A stretch of 64,000 nt of DNA from Galaxea fascicularis (Eukaryota > Cnidaria > Anthozoa > Scleractinia > Euphylliidae), in the NCBI GenBank assembly GCA_948470475.1, contig OX419335.1, positions 40,766,525-40,830,524 on the forward strand, written 5' to 3'. The translations under genes and the position numbers were made by a program. Each line of letters begins with the position of its first letter. Positions within the stretch are counted from its first letter, which is position 1. Below the pieces are notes generated by a model. It was not told the DNA's origin. It did no database searches and saw only the letters and a list, made by a program, of their open reading frames with translations. Shown in pieces: positions 18,267 to 26,708 of the stretch.

Positions 18267-18761
18267 TCATTTACTCAACGAAACGAGATCGTCGTGGCCG
18301 ATGCTTTTGACCAGACTTTCTTCTGTTATGTGTGAGGGATCGTTTTCGTCAAACCCAGCCGCGTCAAATTCGCAAGGTCTCATCGTACAAAGAACAGCGT
18401 TTATGTGTTTCATTACATCTTCGCTTGGTGCTTCCATAGAAACCTTGTCACTTGCATGATCGTGAGATTCGGTGCAATTTTCGTCGTCGTCAGGGTTTGT
18501 ATGTCGTCCTTTGTATCCGCGTCGGACGCGGAGGAGCGATGGCATTTTGGCCACCTCGTAAAGAACTCGGTCCGTGCGAGGTATTCCCACTGTGCGAAAA
18601 AATCGTTCATAACACCCTTCGTACAAAGGCTCGTTGACGTGTTCTGGGTGAATCAGTCGAAGGGGTTGGAGTTTGTGCTTCCGAAGCTCCTTTAACACTG
18701 TCGGCAATTGGTCACCTTTGCAGTCTCGGCGCCGAGGACGATCCTTCTTTGACTTCCCCAT
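18267..18761 (-). CDS. Small basic/acidic protein
   Basis: This 164-residue protein has a very basic N-terminus (GKSKKDRPRRR), a middle region rich in Leu and Arg, and an acidic, His-rich C-terminal part (NPDDDENC). The ATG at 18761 is used because the longer frame starts with TTG. It begins 16 nt after the recombinase stop, in the same direction, so it may be translated from the recombinase transcript or use a promoter within that gene. No family recognised. A DNA-binding accessory factor is possible from its charge and position only. Confidence 0.6.
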   Translation of the reverse strand: MGKSKKDRPRRRDCKGDQLPTVLKELRKHKLQPLRLIHPEHVNEPLYEGCYERFFRTVGIPRTDRVLYEVAKMPSLLRVRRGYKGRHTNPDDDENCTESHDHASDKVSMEAPSEDVMKHINAVLCTMRPCEFDAAGFDENDPSHITEESLVKSIGHDDLVSLSK

Positions 18762-18777
18762 GTTCAAACTCCGACTG

Positions 18778-20844
18778 TCATCGCTTCTTCAATCTCGTAA
18801 GTTCCCACTTCATTTTATCAAGGCAACGAGTCCAAGTTTCGCGTTGAAAAATGGGAATCAGCTCCGGCTCCTCGTGAAATGCGTCGTAAATTTCGCGCCT
18901 ACCGAGACATCGTCTTTTCGATGTTTTGAGATACCGTACGATGGCTGCCGTGTCTTCGGGGGGCCATTCCCGGCGTGTCCGAGGCCGAGACAGAGAACGT
19001 GGCTGCCGATAACAAGATAGAGCAACCGACGAGCTCGAGAGAGCGGTCGACGAGTCCGCGGATCCTGACAAGGCGAGGGATGTTGTCGATTCCACTTCGA
19101 TGGGTTGTAAAGACGATGTCAGAAGCGGGGGTGATGGAGACGATGCGGTCATAGGCATGGCACTGGGCCGAGTGTCGGTGGAGGTGGTCTTTATGGCTAG
19201 ACTCGTACTGGCAGCAGATTCGCACTGCGCGTCATGACATACATCTGTAGACGGGCCTTCTCGTATGCGTTGTAGGGCATTGTGAGCTCGTGCTCCCAAT
19301 GCAGTCAAATTTTCTCTCATGTACCACAGAGATGCAGTTTTGTGAGAGTGACACAGTAACTTTCTGAGGTCATTGTCGTCGAGGCGCACGCCTCCAGACC
19401 TGTATCGCTCTTCCTTGTTGGCCTCCTCTACCATGGTTACAAACGATTTGCGAAAATTTGTGCAAGTGATGCTAAACCCCTGTCGAACCCCCGACCGCGA
19501 CCACAGTGCTGCGACTCGGTAACCGATCGAGGCCGATGTGAACGGCTGTCCATCTAGCTTGAGAAACAAGTGTTTTTCGTCGGGAGAGGTAACCACCGTA
19601 GGCCGTATGTCTCGGATGTATACTTTGATAAACTCGTGCAACCTCTCGTCCATCGTCACAATGGCAGGTCCGTCCATTTGCCGCTTGTGTCTTGGCACTA
19701 GCATCACGTAGCAATCACTGAAGGTAGAATCCCGTCGGGCACTCTCAAAATGCTCCAAAGTAGCCGCTTCCAGTGGTCCTGGCCGGGTACCACAGGACAC
19801 GGCCAAACGTGTAATGAGATAATCGCGAGCACGCGAAAATTGTGGTATGCTGTAACACCTGCTCGTAGTCGAATCGAACAGCGATTCTGCCTCGGTGATC
19901 ACGGGAGATCTAAAAAATGCTTGAAAGTCCTCCCGGGTAAGGCGCTCGTCACATTCCTTCAGGTAGTGTTCGTTGCGTTCGACGGCGCTTCCTTTCATGA
20001 TGGTGCTCCGCCAACCCTTGAGTTTTTCAATAATCTGCTCGCATATGGCTACGGTGTCCTTCTTTACGCGGGGGATTCTCTCGGTAGGACGTTTCTGACT
20101 TTGAATGACAAAATTTAAAAATTTCTTCAACGAGCCCAGGTACGAGACGAGGGTCAAAGCCTTCAATGAGTTTTCATCCCCGAGACGTTGCACCACCCAC
20201 AAATTCCACACGGCCTTCCCTTCGTCAGCAGCTATCTTTTCAATGTCTTTACCTCGGGGATCAATGTCCTCTAGAATCGTTCGCACCTGGGAAGCATGCT
20301 GCAACCGTTCCTTGTCGCTCTTCTGACCTTCGTCGACACTACCAAGATGACTGTAAAAGTTTGCCAAAAACCAATGACGATCCGAGGTGATTCTTGACGA
20401 CTCAAAGAAGGACTTGACGCTCGGCTGGTAGTCCTCCTCGTCGTTTTCGTGGGGTTTCTCGTCGTCGCTTTCGTCCAAGTCAACCCGAACAGAGGGCGAA
20501 GACGAGGGCGGCAATCTGTTGGGTTCGTAACGCAGGGACATTTGCCGAAGGGCATCCAGCCTGTCAGAGTTTGCGATGCCGTGTTTTCTCTGGAGATGTT
20601 TTCGCATGTGAGGCGTCAAAAAGTCACAACCTTCCACGGGGCACCAGCGTATTAGCAATCTGTTAGAGCCTTTTCTTTTCTTTCCTTTGTCGACCATTTG
20701 GACGATAGCATCGACGCTGTCAGCGTCCACATCACCTCGGTGCTTTTCGGAAGCCAAGTGTCGTCTGAGGTCCGCTCCGTTGAAATTGCAACCGGATACA
20801 GGGCAGGAACGAATCTTGTGGTGCTTTCGCCCTCTTGAACTCAT
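18778..20844 (-). CDS. Tyrosine recombinase with N-terminal zinc fingers
   Basis: This 688-residue protein carries the catalytic set of the tyrosine recombinase/integrase family. Arg 354 lies in GTRPGPLEAAT, a likely catalytic Lys in PRHKRQ, Arg 465 in TNFRKS (the usual His three positions earlier is Thr), His 499 in LCHSHKTA and the nucleophile Tyr 508 in LWYM. Two C2H2-type zinc fingers (from CPVSGCNF and CPVEGCDF) precede a core-binding region at about 150-300. The C-terminal 180 residues are Ser-rich, then basic. Such enzymes cut and rejoin DNA at short sites through a 3'-phosphotyrosine. It resembles Crypton-type transposon recombinases of animal genomes more than phage integrases. A TATA box lies about 55 nt upstream. 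It could integrate or resolve the viral genome. Confidence 0.88.
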   Translation of the reverse strand: MSSRGRKHHKIRSCPVSGCNFNGADLRRHLASEKHRGDVDADSVDAIVQMVDKGKKRKGSNRLLIRWCPVEGCDFLTPHMRKHLQRKHGIANSDRLDALRQMSLRYEPNRLPPSSSPSVRVDLDESDDEKPHENDEEDYQPSVKSFFESSRITSDRHWFLANFYSHLGSVDEGQKSDKERLQHASQVRTILEDIDPRGKDIEKIAADEGKAVWNLWVVQRLGDENSLKALTLVSYLGSLKKFLNFVIQSQKRPTERIPRVKKDTVAICEQIIEKLKGWRSTIMKGSAVERNEHYLKECDERLTREDFQAFFRSPVITEAESLFDSTTSRCYSIPQFSRARDYLITRLAVSCGTRPGPLEAATLEHFESARRDSTFSDCYVMLVPRHKRQMDGPAIVTMDERLHEFIKVYIRDIRPTVVTSPDEKHLFLKLDGQPFTSASIGYRVAALWSRSGVRQGFSITCTNFRKSFVTMVEEANKEERYRSGGVRLDDNDLRKLLCHSHKTASLWYMRENLTALGARAHNALQRIREGPSTDVCHDAQCESAASTSLAIKTTSTDTRPSAMPMTASSPSPPLLTSSLQPIEVESTTSLALSGSADSSTALSSSSVALSCYRQPRSLSRPRTRREWPPEDTAAIVRYLKTSKRRCLGRREIYDAFHEEPELIPIFQRETWTRCLDKMKWELTRLKKR

Positions 20845-20896
20845 GGCGTGTCAGTTTTTCAAGTTGTTTGGAATCGAGTAGTAATCGCTGTTGTGA

Positions 20897-20903
20897 ATTT
20901 ATA
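20897..20903 (-). promoter_or_regulatory. TATA box of the recombinase gene
   Basis: ATTTATA on the plus strand gives TATAAAT on the minus strand, about 55 nt upstream of the recombinase ATG. Confidence 0.55.
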
Positions 20904-21213
20904 GAATGTTTGATGGCCTACCCCCCCCCCCCTACGTGACCGATGACGACGTAACAATACCTCCTCTTGCTACGTCACGGATGAGTCGCTTTCTTATGTT
21001 CACGTCACACGTATCGGCGACGTCTACAACAAACACGGCACCTATGACTCTAGGGAGGGCCAAGTCAACAATAACGACGAATTAGCTACGTCGTTCGCTA
21101 CGTCACCGGATTTCACAACACCAACAACATAAAATACATCATTAACACCAACTCCGATCATTTCGATAATCGACCACCGTGCCTTTGATCGCAGTTAGAA
21201 AAAAAAAACAGAC
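20904..21213. promoter_or_regulatory. Divergent control region with CRE-like motifs
   Basis: This 310 nt gap separates the recombinase from the plus-strand gene at 21214. It holds a run of thirteen C residues (about 20920-20932) and at least six ACGTCA or TGACG-type sites, for example in CTACGTGACCGATGACGACG, GCTACGTCACGG, TTCACGTCACACG and GCTACGTCACCGG. These match half or full sites for CREB/ATF bZIP factors. The same motif group recurs at 43715-43830. No gene is seen here. Confidence 0.55.
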
Positions 21214-22143
21214 ATGTCGTCGCCGCCACCGCCACCGCCACCCACCGATGTTCCACCCATTCTTTACTGTGCTCTCCCAAAGGCACCAAACGAAGACGAT
21301 AAAAAGTTTCTTCGATCCGAGTCCCTAGAGGCGGCCCTGACGCGATTGATGCAATCGAATGGAACCATTCGAACCGTAAAACACGAAGATCATCTCGCTC
21401 TGCCCGAGGTCTACGTCGTCCGGTTGGAATGCCAGTGGCCCAACGGGAAAGCAAAAACCATATCGGATCCAAGGCAAGGGACACTTAGTCTGCGTGACGA
21501 AGGGTACGACGTGGTTATTCGTACCCAAACTAGAGGAAACTTGGTGTTTGTCGTTCTTAATCCGTTAAAGGTGGTGTATCGCGTTTCCTTACACCGTCTA
21601 TCCTCTTTGCCAGTCACCATTGCTCAGAAATCCGACACGGATACCACCCGCTATCTAACCCGCGCAAAAAGCGATCCCCGTCAACCTCAAGAAGAAGTAG
21701 ATGCTATGTTATTGAAGCTAGATCCCTCGCACAATCCGCTAGATCAGTTTTCGGTTGCCAAGGTAGCTGCAAGTCATCGTGAAAATGAGGTATGGGCCAA
21801 GAAGCAGATCGTTTCCGTTCTCAGACGTTGTTTTAGTGGACCTGATCAGAGCGCCTGTTGGCACTACATTCTATCCGAAGGAGAATCCCTCGATGAGATC
21901 CGCCTTCGAGTGTTATTTTGGTCGTTTGGGCGAACGGTTCCTGAAAAAGAGAAGGGGTTGAGAGCAATACACTCCCTAGCGAGCGTGAGCAAGGACCAAA
22001 AAGCCGGGACGTGCCTCAGGCCTTCTCATCTCGAATTAACAAGTTTCATTGACACGAGCGTTGTGATAAAGGCCGTAGACACCTTATCTGGTATGCTGGG
22101 AGAATTTTATCTAAGCAAGGAGGCAACAATAAACAAAGACTAA
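21214..22143 (+). CDS. Proline-start soluble protein, 309 aa
   Basis: The protein begins with MSS followed by seven Pro residues and continues as a mixed alpha/beta soluble chain without a signal or membrane segment. The middle section (residues about 75-125) is rich in Val, Leu and Arg and looks like beta strands. AATAAA at 22129 lies inside the last codons, just before the stop. It converges on the primase-helicase gene, whose stop is 72 nt away. Not recognised. Confidence 0.7.
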   Translation: MSSPPPPPPPTDVPPILYCALPKAPNEDDKKFLRSESLEAALTRLMQSNGTIRTVKHEDHLALPEVYVVRLECQWPNGKAKTISDPRQGTLSLRDEGYDVVIRTQTRGNLVFVVLNPLKVVYRVSLHRLSSLPVTIAQKSDTDTTRYLTRAKSDPRQPQEEVDAMLLKLDPSHNPLDQFSVAKVAASHRENEVWAKKQIVSVLRRCFSGPDQSACWHYILSEGESLDEIRLRVLFWSFGRTVPEKEKGLRAIHSLASVSKDQKAGTCLRPSHLELTSFIDTSVVIKAVDTLSGMLGEFYLSKEATINKD

Positions 22144-22214
22144 GCAGACAAAATGGCGCGTTAATTGTATTTTTTTTTTGTCTTTGTGCAACCAGAATGC
22201 AGTGATACTCGATC

Positions 22215-25200
22215 TTATATTTTTCGTTTTACGCCCCTGTTTTGCTTTCTCGTCTGTTCTCCGTCTTGAGCCATAAACTCTTGCACAGACGACATCGGCG
22301 GTCCTAATCTGAGAGGTCGATACCTGTCCCTGACTCTGTCGAGCCACTCTTCTGTGAGCGCTTCCACTTTGTTTTGGATGGCTTCGTCTCGAGCTCGGAA
22401 ATCGTTCTCGTATTCTCGTGTGCAGCTCTCTTCTATTTCGCTCAGCTTCCCCGAACTCGCCAAGTACTTCCTGGTGATGTATCTCGTCTCGTGTTGCCGA
22501 GGAAAGGTCACGAGCCGTTCGCTTTTGATGCCGAGAGTAGTAGTATGTCCCTCTTGCATCATGGCTAAACTGGCCGTGACGAAATCGCGCTCTTTTTGGC
22601 GAGGTAGTTCCACGGAAGGAAGTTGACCACCGTAAGCCGACCTAACTTCGTCCACTTTCACCACGTCGAGGGCCGGGCCGGTGCCCCGCTTGTTGAAATA
22701 AAGCACCGTCTTGCGATCCGTCAAATGTCGGCGCATGCAACGTCTGACAAATTCCCTGGGTACTTCGGGGGAAATGGCCAACGACGTGCGAAACATGTCC
22801 GTCAAACGAGACAGGAGCGAAACATGGAGCCACGCACCCGAGCTGCGACCATCCAGGTCTTGTTCGCACACCAGTGCGTCGGCTGTCGTGGTGTATTTCG
22901 TGTCGATTCGAGACAGACTGGTGTTTTTGAGAGATTCCAAGAGTCTCGGGTGTTTTCTCGTGTCGAATGTCCAATACTCGATCGGGTAGTTCGGTGGACT
23001 GCACGCTCCACGCAATCGCGCCGCAACATCTTCTGTCGTACCCAGCCGGAGCATCGGTATGGCCTGGTGAACGTACACGGTTGAGCCGGTCTGGTAAAAT
23101 GGCAGCAGGCCTAAATTGTCCGAGGTCGATGCTGGACCATTCTCGAACGTATCGCGCACTTGGAGATCGACGATGGTCGCAACGAGCACTGCACATTGAT
23201 TCATCTGACGCACTCTGACATAGCCTTCCTTCTGCCTGACGTTTTTGGGATTTTCGAGATTCGACACCATCCAGTTGGTCATTAACTTTACTCGGGCATG
23301 ATTGAAGTCGACGCTGACGAGAACGGATCTGGTGTTCGAATCGTAACTCTGTACGACCTCCTTCGTGTAACGCAACGTCCACCCGTTTGGTCGAATTTGA
23401 CCCAAGAAACGAAAGAACCGACTGGCGCGAGTGCCGTAATCTCCAGTATTTATCTTGATCATCTCGTTGGTAAAGCGTGGGTCTCGAGTGGCGCCGGGTG
23501 CTAACTCGTCCACGACCTTCGTGATCCTGTCTTGAATATCTTCGGTTAGGCGATTCACGAGATCCATCATGACCGATTCGATCACGACCTCTGCCGCCAT
23601 CCGCGCATCGAACGCGAGTTGGAATGACGACGTGAAATTACCACCATTATTGGAACGGCTTCCCTGTTGATTTGTCACGGTGATGACCGGAATCCCTTCT
23701 CGCGCGATTGAGTTTGTCATCGCCTCGAGGATGCTTCGAATCTCTTTGCTCTCAAACGGGATGCGCTGATCGTTGAGAACGTCGCAAAGTCGCCCATAGC
23801 TCATGTTTGGCACGACGAATACGTTGCGTCCGTCGCTAGTCTTCTCCAGGTTGGCTGGGTCGATGACGGATATCGCGAGGGCTCGAAACACGGGAAAGTA
23901 GGGGTTCTGGTCCAGACACTCCATCGTCACGATGGCAATGTAGTCTGCCGGACTAGGACAATACACTTCCTGTACTCGGCGCACCAATTCGTGCAACGAC
24001 ATGCGCTCGAGATCGTCGACTACTAATTGCATCATGCGTTGATTGTATTGGTCGAGCGTTTCTGTCGATGGATCGTGTTCTTGCCACGACGATCGGAAAG
24101 TGTCCACGCACCCGAGAACTGTCAGCACTGCCCTGTGCATCGCCAGCATCCGAGCGAGCGACCGAATGTTGTCGAGAAGCCGACCCCGTCCGAGAAAGTT
24201 GGCGTCGAGGTTCATGTCTCGAAATTCTTTGTCTATCACTTGAAACACGAGTCGTTCCATATCCGTCAGATAGTCCGTGTCTTCCAGAGTGCATCCAACA
24301 AATTCGAACATGGAAACGAGAGAAATGACCAGGAGTTTTAGAATTTCGTAATGTCCGACTTTGAATCTATCCATTCGGCGAAAAATGTCCGTCACTGTCA
24401 TGCGATCACTCGTAGACTCCACCTTTTTGTTGATGGCGTGGATGACCATTCGATCTGTCAGCGACCTACACAGGCCCAGACTGTTAGCAAGAGCGACGAA
24501 AACGCATTCGAAGATAACGTGCTGTACGTTCTGGCGAACCTCGTTCGACGCTTCGTCCACCCTTGCCCTGTACACGGCACTCATACCCGAGTCGAAAAAA
24601 TTTTTCATCAGAGTGGACTTCTCGCTGCTGTCGTCCTTCAGGGTGCCCGATTTGTCGTTACCGCCATCGTTCAACTCGTTGATGAACGCGACGCCGTTGC
24701 AGTGGAGGAGAGGATCGTCGTTTAACGACTTTAGCGAAGCCGTGGTGGTCGAATCCATCTCTCTGACCATGCCGCGAATGCACAGGCCATCGGAAGCGCT
24801 GATGCCGTGCAAGACCGACTTGGCACACGTCGTCTTTCCGCTACCCGCCGGGCCCTGCCATCCCACCCAGATGTTCTTTCCATCTATTGCGACTCCCGAA
24901 GTGACAGCCAAGCGAAGTTCCATGGTCTCGACGGGCAGTTGAGAATGACAGGCCACCATGTACGTAAAAAAATCGTTGATCAATAATCCGTCCGACGTCT
25001 CTATCGTCGGGTCAAAGGGATTGTGAACGGCCATGACGAATCGTCCCGTGTAGTCGTTCTTGAGGCTGTTTAGGTGCAACCCGTGAAAATTGCGACGGCG
25101 ATCCACCAGTGTCGGGTAAGCATCGGCGAGCGATTGTAATGCCGTGCTCATCTGCTTGTTGGGATTCCGCACCCCGTCTTCGATCAACTTTCCGATCAAT

Positions 25201-26663
25201 CCGGAAAACGAACCGCGATAGAGTTCGCTGACCTTGCTCCCAGGTTGAAGTACTTCCGCCAACTTGTCCAAAAGTGTACGCATGTCTGTGAAGAGTGGGT
25301 ATTTGCGAGCAACGTCTTCGATGGCACCTTGACGATAAGCCACTGCGCTTTTCACGTCGGCGATCTCTCCTCCCCGCTCTCGGGCGGTGACAGCACTGTA
25401 CGCTTCAAGTTGGAGTCTCATGTCGTCCATCTTGTCGAGCGATGCTTGGTCGATGTAGTCTTTTATCCGCTGTGTGCCCTTGTCGATTCGTTCCCTGGGA
25501 AACACCATAGTGTATAGCGGAGTATCAAAAGGTAACCGCATGTGCTCCTCGAGAACCCTCCAGCCAATGCCACCTGTCAAATCAAAACAAAATCGAATCC
25601 CGTTACCGGACCCCACACGAAACACGTGCTCCCAGTGGTATCTCTTAACGGCATTTTGCACGCAGTCCAAAAGCACGGGAGTTTGAACAGCGAGCGCCGG
25701 TGCTTCCGTGTGTTGTCTTATCGTTCGAATCAAGTCCGCCTGATTACTCGAAAGGATGTCCCGAATCTGGGAATCATCCAGTCCAATATCCCGGCCATTG
25801 AGAGCGAACAAGTCTCGCATCTCCCGGTACGACTGGGTCATGCGAAATGAACGTTCAAAGAGAAAAGGCCCCGAGAGTAAGGTGGTGAGTCCAATGGCGA
25901 ACTCGGTCAGCGACTCGTCGGGCAGTAGATGCGACATGGTCTGGCGCAATTGATCGTAACGACCTCGCTCTTGCGGCTGGCTACTCGAACCACCCCCTTC
26001 GTCATCGGAATCTTCGGTGTCCGCTTGGGCGAGCGACACTCTGTGATAAGCCATCAAAACGTTGCGCAATTCGCTCAAGGTTTTGAAGGATCCAAATACT
26101 CCGGCAACATTTTGGCCTTTGGTGCCCGCACCGGGCATCGATATTCCGACTCCTTTAATCACGTTAAACGTCGCTGCCTCGGTCTTGAGAACGTCCAGGC
26201 ACAATGGGCTAACAAAGAGACGCCTGGCATCGAGGTAATTGGCATTGATCATTAGAGCCAACGTCAAACACGTGGGGAGGAGCTCTTCGAAAACTTGCCG
26301 ATCGAACCCAAAGTACAACATGTGTCCGACCACGATCTCTTTGCGCACGAGCAAATTGCCTGGTACGAGTCGCTCCTTTTGTTGCACGAACAAGCAACAC
26401 TTTTTATCGGCATGATAAAAGATACGGTTGAGTAGGTACAAAAGAGAATACAGTTCCAAGATTGTCCTGTCGGTCGTATCTGGAGAGATCCAGTGGGTGT
26501 AATTGGTGTCGCGGGCGTTCACGTCCAGTACGAGAAATCGCAAATCGTCCTCAAGCTCGATAGGTTTTGTCAGGGGGCTCGGCGGAACGAGATTGGCACA
26601 GTTGATCGGAGATTTGTCGCCAAAGAAGCTAGTGGCTTTGACACTGCGTGACTTTCTATTCAT
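22215..26663 (-). CDS. Large AAA+/SF3-type primase-helicase candidate
   Basis: This is the longest gene of the window (1482 residues). A clear P-loop, GPAGSGKTT with Lys 610, is followed by a Walker B of the SF3 kind ending in Asn-Glu (AFINELND, Glu 663). Downstream are a motif C-like Asn (VFVALANS) and an Arg-finger candidate (DRMVIHAI). This is the helicase layout of D5-like viral replicative enzymes. The N-terminal 250 residues may hold an archaeo-eukaryotic primase: an acidic strand (LVLDVNARD), then VGHMLYFGF and KGVGISMPGAGTKG in suitable order, but this is tentative. The C-terminal 700 residues are unassigned. It starts 45 nt from the DNA polymerase start on the other strand, so both replication genes share a bidirectional promoter. 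Confidence 0.75.
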   Translation of the reverse strand: MNRKSRSVKATSFFGDKSPINCANLVPPSPLTKPIELEDDLRFLVLDVNARDTNYTHWISPDTTDRTILELYSLLYLLNRIFYHADKKCCLFVQQKERLVPGNLLVRKEIVVGHMLYFGFDRQVFEELLPTCLTLALMINANYLDARRLFVSPLCLDVLKTEAATFNVIKGVGISMPGAGTKGQNVAGVFGSFKTLSELRNVLMAYHRVSLAQADTEDSDDEGGGSSSQPQERGRYDQLRQTMSHLLPDESLTEFAIGLTTLLSGPFLFERSFRMTQSYREMRDLFALNGRDIGLDDSQIRDILSSNQADLIRTIRQHTEAPALAVQTPVLLDCVQNAVKRYHWEHVFRVGSGNGIRFCFDLTGGIGWRVLEEHMRLPFDTPLYTMVFPRERIDKGTQRIKDYIDQASLDKMDDMRLQLEAYSAVTARERGGEIADVKSAVAYRQGAIEDVARKYPLFTDMRTLLDKLAEVLQPGSKVSELYRGSFSGLIGKLIEDGVRNPNKQMSTALQSLADAYPTLVDRRRNFHGLHLNSLKNDYTGRFVMAVHNPFDPTIETSDGLLINDFFTYMVACHSQLPVETMELRLAVTSGVAIDGKNIWVGWQGPAGSGKTTCAKSVLHGISASDGLCIRGMVREMDSTTTASLKSLNDDPLLHCNGVAFINELNDGGNDKSGTLKDDSSEKSTLMKNFFDSGMSAVYRARVDEASNEVRQNVQHVIFECVFVALANSLGLCRSLTDRMVIHAINKKVESTSDRMTVTDIFRRMDRFKVGHYEILKLLVISLVSMFEFVGCTLEDTDYLTDMERLVFQVIDKEFRDMNLDANFLGRGRLLDNIRSLARMLAMHRAVLTVLGCVDTFRSSWQEHDPSTETLDQYNQRMMQLVVDDLERMSLHELVRRVQEVYCPSPADYIAIVTMECLDQNPYFPVFRALAISVIDPANLEKTSDGRNVFVVPNMSYGRLCDVLNDQRIPFESKEIRSILEAMTNSIAREGIPVITVTNQQGSRSNNGGNFTSSFQLAFDARMAAEVVIESVMMDLVNRLTEDIQDRITKVVDELAPGATRDPRFTNEMIKINTGDYGTRASRFFRFLGQIRPNGWTLRYTKEVVQSYDSNTRSVLVSVDFNHARVKLMTNWMVSNLENPKNVRQKEGYVRVRQMNQCAVLVATIVDLQVRDTFENGPASTSDNLGLLPFYQTGSTVYVHQAIPMLRLGTTEDVAARLRGACSPPNYPIEYWTFDTRKHPRLLESLKNTSLSRIDTKYTTTADALVCEQDLDGRSSGAWLHVSLLSRLTDMFRTSLAISPEVPREFVRRCMRRHLTDRKTVLYFNKRGTGPALDVVKVDEVRSAYGGQLPSVELPRQKERDFVTASLAMMQEGHTTTLGIKSERLVTFPRQHETRYITRKYLASSGKLSEIEESCTREYENDFRARDEAIQNKVEALTEEWLDRVRDRYRPLRLGPPMSSVQEFMAQDGEQTRKQNRGVKRKI

Positions 26664-26708
26664 CGTACTGGCAACAGTGTGACTCGATCCGTTTCTCTAG
26701 AAAGCATT
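26664..26708. promoter_or_regulatory. Shared promoter gap between helicase and polymerase
   Basis: Only 45 nt separate the two divergent ATG codons, so the core promoters must overlap each other or lie within the opposite coding region. No clear TATA box is visible. Confidence 0.4.
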
